From the NCBI GenBank assembly GCA_020796225.1, contig CM036765.1:32764066-32828065 (forward strand): 64,000 nucleotides of DNA, written 5' to 3'. The translations under genes were made by a program, and so were the position numbers. The notes under the pieces are model-generated. The model was not told where the DNA came from, did no database searches, and saw nothing but the letters and a program-made list of their open reading frames with translations. This DNA comes from Arion vulgaris (lineage: Eukaryota; Mollusca; Gastropoda; Stylommatophora; Arionidae). Below, one piece after another: positions 45,762 to 56,905 of this stretch (position 1 is its first letter; every line of letters starts with the position of its first letter).

Positions 45762-48700
45762 CTGCAGAGACCAGAAGTAGTGAATATGGGTTAAACACTA
45801 ATAATTTTATATAAACAAAGACTTTGTTAACTTGTAAAACAATTTAAGATGAAATCACCAGCAGCAAGTAGTATTTTATTTACTACATCTTGGACAGGGA
45901 AGTAAATTTTGACAGTTAGACTACTTCTCGCCTGAGTGGTTACCGGGCCCAAATTTGGGACGTAAAAATAGAACCACTGTTACCTGCCACGCATGTCGTA
46001 AAAGGCGACTAAGGAGGTTTGGTTGAAATCGGATGCATGTGTCCGCTAGGGAATGCTAACCCAAAACAAATGCTTGCAGAAAACGGATGCACCAGGCCGT
46101 AAGGCACATAACATGGTGCACAATGCGGAATGGGATAACGGATTCTATGGTCGCCAATCTGCCTCTGAGATTTAGCCACGCGGTAAGAATGTCAGACCCA
46201 TCATCACAAGGGTGGCCAAAACTTACTGCAGGAAGAGGTCGGCACAAACGGAGAAGCAGAAATCATAGGAATTATATCCTACAGAACTGCCCCAGTATGT
46301 AGACTTGAGAAGAAAGAGGTGGCCCACTTACACTAGTGTCCAAGACAAACTGTATGGCGTGGCTGATAATGTGAGACAAACGGCTGCCTTTATTAGAGAA
46401 TCCGAAATCCCAATCTAGTGAGAATGCAGAAGAAGAAGAAGAAGACTACTTCTAAATAGAATGCAATTTCTGTGCAAATATGTTGCCCTGTCAAACAAGC
46501 CAACTATAATAGCTATGTGTTGCTTACTGTATTTAGATACACCAGACTTCTACACCTTTCAAACATTTCTGCTGTCTATTCTAGATGTTATCCTTGTACA
46601 AAGAAAATGGGCCATCTGATCAACCCCCTTTTGACTTTAACTTTCAGCATCATAGGTCTTGTTAAAATATTGATTGGTTGAAATTCTGTGTAGCCAAAAC
46701 TTTTTTTACAGAATGGCATGCCTAACTCACCCTAGTTGCCGAGATAAAGAGACCCTTTTTCACTTCCATGAGACTAACTCACCCTAGTTGCCGAGATAAA
46801 GAGACCCTTTTTCACTTCCCTGAAAAGGGTTCAGGGTATAACCAGGCTGATCTTCTAAATGCCCTCAGCGAGGTAGAGAAGATAAATGATTCAATGAATG
46901 AGGATGAACCTACAACCCTGAAAAGTCCAAGAATATCAAATCCAATGGTGTGTAGTCAGACAAGAGCACTATGCTGAGGGCCAATGAAGAAGTAAACCAA
47001 CATAGAACTGGTGTCGTCAGTCGCTACTTGATGAGAGATATCCTGAGAAACAGATCGGAGCACTTATAAACTAATTGGTTTGATGTGGAGTGATGACACT
47101 GTTCAACAAATTTTAAATTTTTATTTGAGAACATGGATGTTTCCAAATAGAGTTTTTCATGTTGATTCCTAATTTGGTTTTAGTTTTTATTCTATCATGA
47201 ATAGTTTTTTAGAAATAAGTCAATATATAATTAGCATACAAATGCAGAATGTATAACCTTTCTGGAAACAGTTTAATTTACCTAGAATGATAATTCTGAT
47301 CCACAAGAAAACTAGACTTTCATAAATGGATGTTTACGTAGAATAGAGGGACTGAGATAGTATGATAAAATTACGAACAAGGAACTCAGAGAAAGAACAA
47401 AGCGAAAGACGAGTGGAGAAAGCTATGGAAGAGACGCTGGCGATGGATAGGACACACTTTAAGAAAAACCAACCTGGAAGCATTGCAAGACAGGCACCGT
47501 TTTGGAAACCACAGGAAAAGAAGAGTAGGGGAAGGCCTAGACAGACTTGGAGAAGAGAGCTGGAGACTGATACTAAAAGGATAGGTAAAACATGGAAAGA
47601 ATTGGAAGAGATGGCAAGAGAGAGGAAGAGCTGGAAGAAGTTTGTTGAAGACCTGTGCTCCATTGGGAGTAGAAAGCTGAAGAAGAAGATAATTCTGATG
47701 ACTTCCACTTGTAGAATGATCGTGGAGTTTCCCTTTTCAGACCGCAACAATAATTGGCCAATATAGGTGAACTCCAGTTCCCTTTAAATCTCATTCTTCT
47801 TTATATATTCTTCATCTTCAAAACTACTTGGTAAAACCTCTTACCATGTTCACCACTTACAGACACCAGATTGTTGGGGGAAAAGTCTACATGTGAATCC
47901 AGGAAATGCAGCTTGAGAGACATCTTGCACCCCATTTCATGATATCAGATTTTCTTGAGAATGGTTCATGACAGAACAAATTTAAAAGCATCTATGGAAT
48001 CAGCATACAAAACTCTCCAAGAAACACCAAATGGTTGCCATGAAACAAAAAGTGTGCCATACAATGTATTCGCAACTAAACTAGACCAAATCTTGGATCC
48101 CTGAACAAATTAGAGACAGAAAAATATTTAACATATTTTTAATATGCCAATAAGTTATTTTAGACACATCAAGAGACAGAAGATTGTTGAAGAAGTCAGG
48201 TGAGCAAGCAGTAGATTGCAATAAACTTGGGAAATAAACTTAGAGATAATAGCAGTCTATATAACAATATACCCCCAAGGTACGGAAATACAATTTTGGA
48301 AACTCATTAACAGTCAACCTTCAATAGAGACTGTACTTGATTTGTTCTGAATTGCAAAGACTAAACAAGCAAATACAGATGTTTAGAAGTTTATGCCACT
48401 AACATAAATAGCAGTGTTATGTAAAAATATGATTTAAAAAAATTATATAAATACATAGTAGTCAAATAGAAACATAGTGAATGGGACAATGTGGATACAG
48501 TGCATGTTCTAATTAATGAAAATGAAAATCAATAAAGCACCCCCACCCAGCTCATTATTTAAAATATCCTAAAGTAGTTTTTTTTAAAAATCACAACAAT
48601 GCCTAACGTTATTAGAAATACAGTCATATGTTACAGTGAAATAACTTTTATTTACCATATGTTACATGAAAATTCCTCTTTTTCTCCTTCTGTGAGATCC

Positions 48701-48828
48701 AAGAAATATTCCTCTGTGTAGCCACCAGGTTTGATATGAGGGGGCTTTGACCGTATGACTTCACTAGCTGCCAAAGTCAACATAGCCTCCAGCAAAGCCA
48801 TCAGACTTTCCTCTGCTGTACTGGCCAT
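44603..48828 (-). CDS. RING-finger E3 ubiquitin ligase-like protein (2 exons, 443 aa)
   Basis: Coding exons 48828-48656 and 45761-44603, joined within a Cys codon (TG|C). The join completes a C3HC4 RING: C55-x2-C58-x9-C68-x3-H72-x2-C75-x2-C78-x15-C94-x2-C97. It is followed by a zinc-knuckle-like C120-x4-C125-x11-H137-x-H139 (VKCLLESCRWSG), a Ser/Thr/Pro-rich low-complexity linker (about 145-340), a charged coiled coil (about 345-430, LERERHRQEQLEEVRELGQR) and an acidic end (SDDDDDYD). RING proteins of this build recruit an E2 and transfer ubiquitin (family knowledge); the RING plus TRAF-like knuckle plus coiled coil suggests an oligomeric cytosolic ligase, but the substrate is unknown. I know no specific orthologue. 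The start at MASTAEES is preferred because a good acceptor (TTTAGTGTGCAG|G) lies just before it. Confidence 0.85.
45929..46443 (+). mobile_element. SINE family E, second full composite copy
   Basis: 515 bp between gactacttct at 45919-45928 and 46444-46453. Head 'cgcctgagtggttaccgggc', core with 'atgtcgtaaaaggcgactaa', a middle body, then the LINE 3' end from about 46275 ('tatatcctacagaactgccc' to 'ctagtgagaatgcagaagaa'). It is antisense in the intron of gene 2. Confidence 0.9.
46722..46819 (+). repeat. 52-bp period tandem duplication
   Basis: A 46-bp block starting 'ctaactcaccctagttgccg' occurs at 46722 and 46774 without differences. In the intron of gene 2. Confidence 0.9.
47330..47690 (+). 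pseudogene. RTE-like LINE C-terminal fragment (family T)
   Basis: ITKNKELRERTKR-like block (MIKLRTRNSEKEQSERR frame), then ARQAPFWKPQEKKSRGRPRQ, TWRRELETDTKRIGKTWKEL, MARERKSWKKFVEDLCSIGS: the complete GRPRxTWRRxLExDxKxxG...AxxRxxWxxxVxxL end. It is in the intron of gene 2, antisense. Confidence 0.82.
48000..48360 (+). pseudogene. LINE C-terminal scrap
   Basis: ISYFRHIKRQKIVEEVR followed by a WEINLEIIAVYI and FWKLINSQPSIET end: the basic GHIKR block and terminal W..LI.SQ order. Many stops. Confidence 0.4.
48656..48828 (-). CDS. Gene 2 exon 1: N-terminus and first RING cysteine pair
   Basis: 57 codons plus TG, donor ATATG|GTAAAT. MASTAEESLMALLEAM...EEFSCNI gives C55 and, with the next exon, C58. 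The frame is open upstream to 48894 with two more Met codons, but that stretch looks like a 3' splice region. A 5' non-coding exon is likely further upstream and was not located. Confidence 0.8.
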
Positions 48829-49185
48829 CCTGCACACTAAAGATGATCCTGACAACTGTGAACCACAAAGATTTGCATGCATATTTACAAACAAAGCAGC
48901 GTAAATAAAAAAATTAAGTAATGATTTGTTAAATAGTGTCCTTTAAAAATAATTACATATATATAATATACACAATATATTTAAAAAGCTAACAATATTT
49001 TTTTTAAACCACCCACCCCTTAGTTTAATAAGAAGAGGAACAGTCTTTAAGTCTCAATCTTGGCATACATGTTAACCAAATATTGATGCAGCAACTGTCA
49101 GTAATTTAGCAATCTGTTCTCCTTTAATCGCACCATCAATCAATGTGTGTAGTATGACATTGCCAATACCCTTTTGTTGTCTTTA

Positions 49186-50150
49186 TTTCTCTCTCTCTCT
49201 CGCGATCGTTCTTAAGCCGCTTTTATCATTCTATTGTGATATATAAGCAACCAAACATCAAGAACGGATGTACGTGCACAGCCTTCAGTACCTATTGGAG
49301 CTCAGGTGCTTATCCTTCGGTGGTGTGTTCAATTTCAACCAGCGTTTACTGGGTTCGCTCTCCGTTAGTCTTTTGCTGTCCCCAGCCAAAACCCACAAGG
49401 CAGCAGGTTGCTATTTTCTTTTAGGGCAGCGACCGAAGCGACCTGCCCTCCCGGACTCATCTGCCCAGCTATACCCGTCTTTTTATGGACTGCTTGGTTT
49501 GCCTACTCTTTGCATCACCCGCATGCGTGCCATCCGTATCTTGAGTGCCTTCCATGCCTAGCTTGCATGCCGTGTCATGCTCGCCTGCCCATCGGCGGGC
49601 CCACTCTTGCATTGCCAGCATGCGTGCTCACTTTGCGATGGTGCCTGCCTTATCGTCACCATCAGTTTTCGCCGTGCTCACATTTGCCTGGGTTGTCTGA
49701 TTTTGGGGCTTATAATCGTGCCCCCATCCCTGTTATAGGGGCCCAAGTTTCACCCTATGTGGGCCTTCGTGCAGCTCAACTCGACTCCCAGCATACTCGT
49801 CGGTTCAAGAGAAAGGGCTCAAGAGAGAGCATGCACGGGTTCTGAGTTTCGCCCCACGCGGTTCCACGTTTATCCCTCCAGCTTTTCCCATTGGCCGAGA
49901 GAGACGAGCATTAATAGTCACTCTGGGAGTTCACTCATCTGCGTTGCGAGCGGATCCCACCTAGCGTGTCTACCTGCATCTCTACTTGCCCCAGAGTAGC
50001 TCTCCCATGGCACCTGCCCTCTTAGCCAAACCAGAACTACCGTCTGTTATCAGGGTCACCACGTGGAGGTGAGGGCAGGGGAATAGAGCCAGCTCACTAA
50101 TCCTGGCGCACCGTTGTTTTCTTGCGCCTTTGACCCCGTTGCATTTATTT
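49186..50150 (-). repeat. GC-rich repeat-related island
   Basis: Markedly GC-richer than its surroundings. Its left end (49186-49370: 'ctctctcgcgatc', 'gcttatccttcggtggtgtg', 'ggttcgctctccgtta') is the same sequence as the 3' body of SINE F at 25633-25860, in the same orientation, so on the minus strand this is probably a LINE-like element with its 3' end at 49186. The remaining 780 bp has no RT or endonuclease motif; three overlapping plus-strand frames (49268-49561, 49408-49845, 49757-49999) are likely by-products of GC content. The short word tttattt at both edges is too short to prove a target duplication. Confidence 0.5.
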
Positions 50151-50542
50151 GAAGTTTCTTCTTGAACTTAACTGAGGTTAATACACGATCCAATGTTTGA
50201 CACATGAAAACATTGGAGGATGTTGCAAGGCGTGGTACAGTATGTGTGTCTCGGACATACTATTGATCTCCTAAACTTAGTCAAAAGAATATAGCTCTTT
50301 TCAAACTCATTTTCAACTATGATCATGGTGACTTCATTGACAACCAGTGCATTCATGTATGACCATGTACTCTTCTCTTGTCTGCCTTAATAAATATCTT
50401 AAATCTTCACTTGAATGTTATCGTCAAGTGCCATTTTGAAAAGATAACTGAAGTGATTATTTAAAATATAGGAATTAAAATAACATGACCAAAAAATCAT
50501 TTAGTCAGCCAAGTTATATCATGTAATTATTTAGTGCTACAC

Positions 50543-51221
50543 CAATTTCAGGGCTGAGGTAGAGGCCCTCAGTGCAGCTACAAAAATGGCACTACAAAAT
50601 ATGAACCAAATACATGGACAAATAGTGCTCTTGACTGACGCATTGTCTGCTATCTCAGCACTGAAATCTGAAAGGAACACAAAACTAAGTGATCTCAGGT
50701 CAACCTTAGCCCAGTTATCCCATGAATCTGAGAGGGTAGTAATCCAGTGGATACCCTCACACTGCAAGATCAAGGGGAATGAAGATGCTGACAGACTGGC
50801 TAAAGAGGAGCAGGAATGCCCCAAGATGACAACCTGGTTAGTTATGAAGAAGCAAAAACCATCGCCAAAGGGCACTACAAAGCAAAATGGGATAAAGAAC
50901 ACCCAAAACACAACAAGAATGATGGATATTACCAACTGTCCAAAAGGGACCAGACAGCTATACTTCGCCTCCGGACGGGTCACAACAGAATGAGACACCA
51001 CATGTACACTAAATTCAAGATTTTGCCCCTGTGGCTTGGCAAGTATGACAACAGAACATATCCTACAGAACTGCCCCCAGTATGCAGACCTGAGAAGAAA
51101 GAGGTGGCCCACATACACCAGCGTCCAAGACAAACTGTATGGCGTGGCTGATAATCTGAGGCAGACGGCGGCCTTTATTAGAGAATCCGAAATCCCAATC
51201 TAGTGAGAATGCAGAAGAAGA
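50543..51221 (+). mobile_element. 5'-truncated RNase H LINE (source of SINE E tail)
   Basis: 679-bp copy between atttagtgctacac at 50529-50542 and 51222-51235. Reads NFRAEVEALSAATKMA, IVLLTDALSAISAL, VVIQWIPSHCKIKGNEDADR (RNase H catalytic E, D and the final D), then AKWDKEHPKHNKNDGYYQLS and RLRTGHNRMRHHMYTKF, a frameshift near 51025, then TTEHILQNCPQYADLRRKRW, DKLYGVADNLRQTAAFI and RESEIPI-stop. The RT lies in the deleted 5' part. The tail is gcagaagaagaa. Confidence 0.9.
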
Positions 51222-51235
51222 ATTTAGTGCTACAC

Positions 51236-52497
51236 TACATGCTAAGTTGCAGTGTTACATAAAGTGTTCGCAGGGTGAGTGTAATTGTTAAACCACTGTT
51301 AGTTCAGTTGTCTCACTCGGTAAGTGTAAGTCAGTTGGATTAAAATTAGTGGAGTCACAATTTGATCGTGATCAAAAGTAGTTTTGTCAATGAAAAGTCA
51401 GTCCATAGGATCATGAGTCCTAATTAATGACAACTAAACAGAACATGTGCGTATTTTACCTAAAACAATCAAACTGCAAAGACGTCAGCAGAACCTGGTA
51501 TCAGCCGAGGCAAACTGTGACAGGTCCGTTTTGGATTCCAAAAGGAAGGAACAGAATAATTTTTTTTATTCTCCAGTGTTCTCAACTTCTACTACTACTA
51601 ACTGCTAGGCGACATAGTAAAATTTTGATTAGTTACTGAACACTTAAGAAAAAATAACTGGTGTTACAACAACCTTTTAAGCGAATAATATGCATTTTGT
51701 TATTCTAGTCTACAAGAATGTGGAGAATAATACAATGTCAGGATATTTTTTGATAAAAGTAAAGACATTCATTTACTTCACTGTCCTGTGCAGGATTTAG
51801 GTTATTGTCAAGGGTTTGTTTGTAGCGACTGTTACGATTCCAAAACTGGAATAACGATTCCGAATACTTAGCATGAAACTGTTCACAGAATATAAATAAA
51901 AAAAGCAATATACTAAACTTTCACATTTGACACCATAAAAATCTCGACATATTTTTATATTTATTCATAATTTGCAGTGCTTTTTCCATCACAAAATATA
52001 ATATATTCCCATATTTTTTATAATTGGTGGCATCATACACTGCGACTAACATTAATTAACAGGTTCGGTGAAGATTGTGACAAACCTGGCCCGCTGGATA
52101 TAGTGTCGCCTACTTAGATGAACAACCCCCACATTGTAGCACAATGTTCCTTATGAACAGAGCAGCTGCTATCTATCTTATGAATAAGAGATGTACATGG
52201 AGCATAGCGAGATATATTTAGGGAACTATGTTGTATAAACTCGATGGTGAGATAGTTATAGGGCACTCTGTTGTATAAGTCCACCAACAAAGCGTGTTTT
52301 CATACATGCATTAAAACACTCGACGACACCATAGGTGAAGACCGCATTATTACAACCCGTTTATTTATAAGATCTGTTAACCTCCGAGAAAGAGTGGGAA
52401 TTTGCAAACACACACAACTACAAGACTGTAAATATGCGATAATTAGATCTGGCATTATGGTGTTGCTCTTATTATTTACAACCGGACAAGAGCATGT
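51236..52497. other. Unique AT-rich sequence, nothing recognised
   Basis: No exon-like frame or copy elsewhere in the window was found. Confidence 0.3.
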
Positions 52498-52511
52498 ATG
52501 GGGTAAAAATG

Positions 52512-52704
52512 CCCAGTGTGTTCGTAGCGCGTTGGACTACGGGTAACAAGTCCTCTGTAAGTGCGGGTTCAACTCCGCGGACTGGCAGAAAAGCTACAGG
52601 TTCCCCAGATTTACGGTGTTCGTGGCACCGAGCCGAAGGGTTACGATGTCCATGACACCGAGCCGAAGAGCTTTCAGCTCAAGTGCTTCTGGATCGGAAA
52701 AAAA
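52512..52704 (+). mobile_element. SINE family C, with 14-bp target duplication
   Basis: 193 bp between atggggtaaaaatg at 52498-52511 and 52705-52718. Head 'gcccagtgtgttcgtagcgc' with A-box-like 'tcgtagcgcgttgga' and B-box-like 'cgggttcaactccg'; body with two 'accgagccgaag' echoes; A tail. Confidence 0.92.
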
Positions 52705-53211
52705 ATGGGGTAAAAATGTCTTAATTACATCAAGCTTGATGATCTAACATGAACAATAACGTGAAAGCTGAACAAGAAATGTGTGCTCTGCAATCATTAA
52801 TGACTTTTCACTGAATGTAGAGCAACACAAGCAGATAAACATGGTCTTAATAACCATAATCAGACTATCGCAGTGACAGCATGAAGAAAAAGCATGCTGG
52901 CTATCAACATCAAGACTACTGTGCAAAACGGCTGTGTACTGAACACACAGTAATAGCGAACGTTGACTATCATAGTATATAAGACACTGAAAGTATTTCT
53001 CATGAGTTGCCTGAGGCGTATATATGGGATCTCATTTAGTGATAAACAAATGAGATGTTAATAATATACTAGGGTTTCCAGGATGGCAAGTTTCCAAGAG
53101 GACACAAATATTCTCTAATTCTGTTTTGCCTTTCGGCGTCAGGTCGAAAAAATAGACACCTGAAGCAGAGCCAACTCTAAACCTATGGGCCTTCGGACTC
53201 AGGTAAAAATT

Positions 53212-53430
53212 ATGGGAAATCGGAACACAACTACACCACGTGACCTCGCATTCCAGTATTGGTGTATGTAGACGAATTCATTTTAAAATCAACATAAAAT
53301 GTTAAATCGAAGTTATATTATGCAACAAGTTACGTTTAACAATAAGGAATATCAATAGTATGAATATGTTTCACCAATAAATAACCATAGACTCACAGAA
53401 TTGAGTAAATTTGCAAAAAAACTTGCAGTG
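53212..53430 (+). repeat. Repeat family K, copy 2
   Basis: Counterpart of 10928-11120. Preceded at 53130-53170 by LINE-like C-terminal scraps. Confidence 0.5.
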
Positions 53431-53754
53431 TTCTATCAAATATCTATATTTTCCGGCCCCCTTCCTGATCTAGGTCAGGGATTCCCCAGTCAATTGTCTG
53501 GCCTAGTTATCTAGAGTTGGTTGTGCCTGGAGCGAGCCTCTTTCGCGCTTTGTACAAGGCAGAATTTAGTGCCTCGGATATTCCTACGATCCATCGTTTA
53601 CGTGGTTTTCCTCTGGGTCTGTTGTCGTTGTATCTGAGTGTTAGACTGTCTTGTAGTAACCTTGATACGTGTCCGAACCATTTGACCTGTTGTTTCTTTA
53701 TTTATTTAATCAAAGAATAGGAAAATATGATGACACAACTAACAAGGATGGTAA

Positions 53755-53960
53755 ATATTACCAACTAATTTAGAAAAGTCCAAACTGTCACACTTTGCCT
53801 CTGGACTGGTCACAACAAAAGGAGACACCACATGTACACCAAATTCAAGATAAGTACAAGTGGCTTGTGCCACGCAAGTATGATGGTAGATCATGTGATA
53901 TATGACTATCCCAGTGAGTAGACCTGAGTCGTATGGAGAACATAAGAATGTCGTTTATCG
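53755..53960 (+). pseudogene. Fragment of the 50543 LINE family
   Basis: 'ggtaaatattaccaact', 'aaactgtcacactttgcctc' and 'agacaccacatgtacaccaa' track 50925-51020 block by block, with stops. Confidence 0.65.
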
Positions 53961-54139
53961 TGGTATGTCGCTACATAGCCCTTAAAGCATCATGTTTTCA
54001 TTTTCTCTGTTAAAGCTGCAATTCTTCTGTAAAATAAAATCCACAATTTTAACTATGCGGCCTGCTTAATTTAAACAGAGCCATCTATGCCAAGTTGGTT
54101 TGATGACCTGTAGATTTTTATAGATTTTTCTTTACTCTG

Positions 54140-54375
54140 TGGCTAAGCCACCTCCTCATATTGCGTTCCGAAGGTCGTGGGTACGAATCCGGACAGCACC
54201 ACTCTGTCCACGTGTGTATTTTATCCAGAGACCCCTAGGATTGTTGCCAGAGATACGGGGTTCGTGCTTTGTGCACTAATCTCGGCAAGTGCCATGCCAT
54301 TTATGCAGAGGTACTGAGCCATTTGTGGTAAAAACCTGTGCATTGAAGGCAATTCCTAGACCCGTTCAATGTATC
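54140..54375 (+). repeat. SINE family H, copy 4
   Basis: Head with B-box-like 'gggtacgaatccgga', then 'agagacccctaggattgttg', 'tttgtgcactaatctcggca', 'tgccatgccatttatgcaga', 'tgcattgaaggcaattcc'. Confidence 0.75.
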
Positions 54376-55039
54376 TAAATCTGAAGGATGCTAAATATCC
54401 TGGGAAGACATAAAGATAACAGACAGAGAGTGGGAAAAGTGGAAAACAACTGTTGAGGCTCTATGCTCAACGTGAAACGTAGTAAGTCAATGTATCTAAC
54501 TTTAGATTGTATTTTTAACATGATACATTTAATGATTGTGTGCAGTATTGCAATTAACTTTAATCTTCTATCAAACTTTGGTTGTCTGCAAAACGTAATT
54601 CCTCGGTAAACTGGTATCTGAACACAAGATCAATTGAGCCAACATGCACCAACATGACAAGAGACAAAGTGTGCTGGCGATTTATTGCAACCGACATTCG
54701 ACAACTAATCAATCAATGAAAAGGACTATTGAAAAAAAAAATCTTCATTTTTATACTCATTTCATCAAATAAATTCAGCTTATATTTTCATTCTGTCCAG
54801 GAATACAGTGAGCACAACATAAAACGCCACAAGATGATATTTCATACGAACGACAAAGCACGATTTCCACTCCTCTGGGTTCAGAAGTTCTTTGCTAGCT
54901 CATTTGGGTCAACTATTTTACAGCTGGATCGAATACAGCGTCGCCAGTGTCGACCATGAACGAGCTACGTTTGGGCTTCGATGTCTGATCTCTAACCGCT
55001 TAACTAGACAGACGTTAGAATATGCTGCTTACGCTGACG

Positions 55040-55860
55040 AGTATGACTCAATTTTGAAATGCAAACAAATCACAAAGAATACTTTTTTTTTTTTTTCGTC
55101 CGTTTTCAACTCAGACGAAGTTTCATCTCTGAAACTGATTTTTGCGTGCAAATCCGTTTTTCCAATTTCTTACAATGGCAGCAGCGTGCACATTGTAAAT
55201 TACTTTACACTGGCAGCCGTGTGCTCAATGTACTCGTAATTAGTATTCCCCTCGCCATACAGGCAGATTTTCTCCGACTTCAGAGGTACTCACGTTATCG
55301 TCCTGAGTAAGACCAGGGGACTCGAACAAATGCCGGACAGCAGGTTCGAACCCGAGCTATGAGGCGTCTCACAGCTAGCAGGCCGAGCTACTATCAACTA
55401 CTCTAGGCAGTCCCCCACAAAGAATACTAAAAGAGCATTGTACAGCATGATTTATCGTCCAACATTATTAGAAAACTAGTCACGACAGAGATAAAGTGCC
55501 ACGCAAAGTTTTTTGGGGAATATCAAGAAGAGGCTGGTTTAGAAATGAAGACACTCGGAAAAAAGTGAGTACAACATTAGTACTCGGCTTCATCAAGAAA
55601 CAACAAATTAAATGGTTCGGCCGCATAAACAGATTATCAGCACACAGTGCACATCAAAGAGCAATGTTTCTTAGATACAGGGCATATAATACAAAAAGTC
55701 ATCCTTCGCAGAAATAACAGAGGCTGTGAAAGACTACACGAAGCATACACAAGAGCTATAAACATTTGTGAACGGACTGTAGTTCTAGTAATCTCTTCAT
55801 ATCCTGACGATATGAGGCAAAATATGATTAGAGAAAAGAAGAGGCTGGTGTGTGTTATGT
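55040..55860 (+). pseudogene. LINE family M, C-terminal fragment, split by a SINE
   Basis: LINE M sequence 'ttgaaatgcaaacaaatcac' (55055-55083) continues after the SINE with 'aaagaatactaaaagagcat', then RRGWFRNEDTRKKVSTTLV, FIKKQQIKWFGRINRLSAHS and the NNRGCERLHEAYTRAI end. Same order as 12620-13140 minus. Confidence 0.75.
55084..55415 (-). mobile_element. SINE family N (332 bp) with poly-A, in LINE M
   Basis: 13-bp duplication cacaaagaatact at 55071-55083 and 55416-55428. Poly-A tail (T run 55084-55096). Minus-strand head 'gatagtagctcggcctgcta' (A-box-like) and 'gctcgggttcgaacctg' (near-perfect B-box). Only one copy in the window. Confidence 0.88.
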
Positions 55861-56200
55861 TTTGCATGCGCGTTAGTTGAATGGCATCCTGTTAATATAC
55901 GTCCCCGTCATATTATCACCAGAGCCAAGGGCAAGGTATTACTGCCGTCCTAATATTCACAAAAATTCAAGATAATAAGAACTCAAGTTTAAGTACCAAG
56001 CGTAGCATGGTGGATGGTCCAAGCTGAACGATAAATCGGTAGTGGGACCACAGTTGCGACCCTACCAAATAGGTAAGAATGGATCTTAATAGTTGAGAAC
56101 ATGGTGACCTTTAATCATATTATCATTACTCTTGGAAAAGAATATAGAGATTGTTGCAATGTGAAAACGGAAGTCGAAATTAAAGAAGCTTAAAGTAGAT

Positions 56201-56448
56201 CTCCTTCTTTGCGTTCGTTCTTTACGACCAATTTTAATCACTCTTTGTGATATGTTTGATCTTTGCCAAGAACGTGTATACGTTGCACATTGGTTTGATA
56301 GGCCCCTAAACGCATATACTTCTACACGTTTAGGACACATGCATCCGATTTCAACCAAACCTCCTTGGTCGCCTCTTACGACATGCGTGGCAAGTAACAG
56401 TGGTTCTATTCTTTACACCCCAAATTTGGGCCCGGTAACCACTCGGGC
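56201..56448 (-). mobile_element. SINE family A, with 13-bp target duplication
   Basis: 248 bp between gcttaaagtagat at 56188-56200 and 56449-56461. Head/core 56335-56448; tail 'cgaacgcaaagaagga' on the minus strand. Confidence 0.92.
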
Positions 56449-56589
56449 GCTTAAAGTAGATAACGCAGGAGATGATTGTGTTGTTGTATAAAAATATTGA
56501 CTTGCGCATTGCATTGGGAAGTCAGACTATGGTTATCTATATAGCGCGTAAGGTAGGATAGTGTCCGAAATAAGTATAACTTTCAGTGT

Positions 56590-56905
56590 GAGAATGAACG
56601 TTGAGGTCGTTGAAATGGCTCTCTGATACTCCATTTACTGTGAGCATTATTGTCTCCGACTCTCGGTTCATGCTTCGGAAGATCCATAACGGCAGGTTAC
56701 CAACCTCCTGTGACTTACGTGGATCGACTATTCTCGGAATGCGGATGTTCGTCGTAATGAAAGAGCAGACAAACTTGCATTATCAGCACCACTCATTGGG
56801 GAGTAGAAGATGAATAAAGTGACCACACTTCGGTTGCTCAGTGATCGACTATTGGATGAGGACATGCCAATGGATGTTGAAACTATACCGAGCGTTCTTC
56901 TTCTT
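56590..56905 (+). pseudogene. RNase H LINE fragment
   Basis: Contains SDSRFMLRKIHNGR (RNase H helix with catalytic D), then in other frames RNERADKLALSAPLIGE and SDRLLDEDMPMDVETI, matching the 59220-59660 copy (NERADRLASTASIVGE, RDCLLNEDTKIDVEAI). Confidence 0.7.

Noticed and set aside
49268..49999. Overlapping plus-strand frames up to 145 codons as a gene
   Set aside because: The frames overlap each other, lack domains and coincide with a GC-rich block where stops are rare. The left end is repeated in SINE F, so this is repeat sequence.
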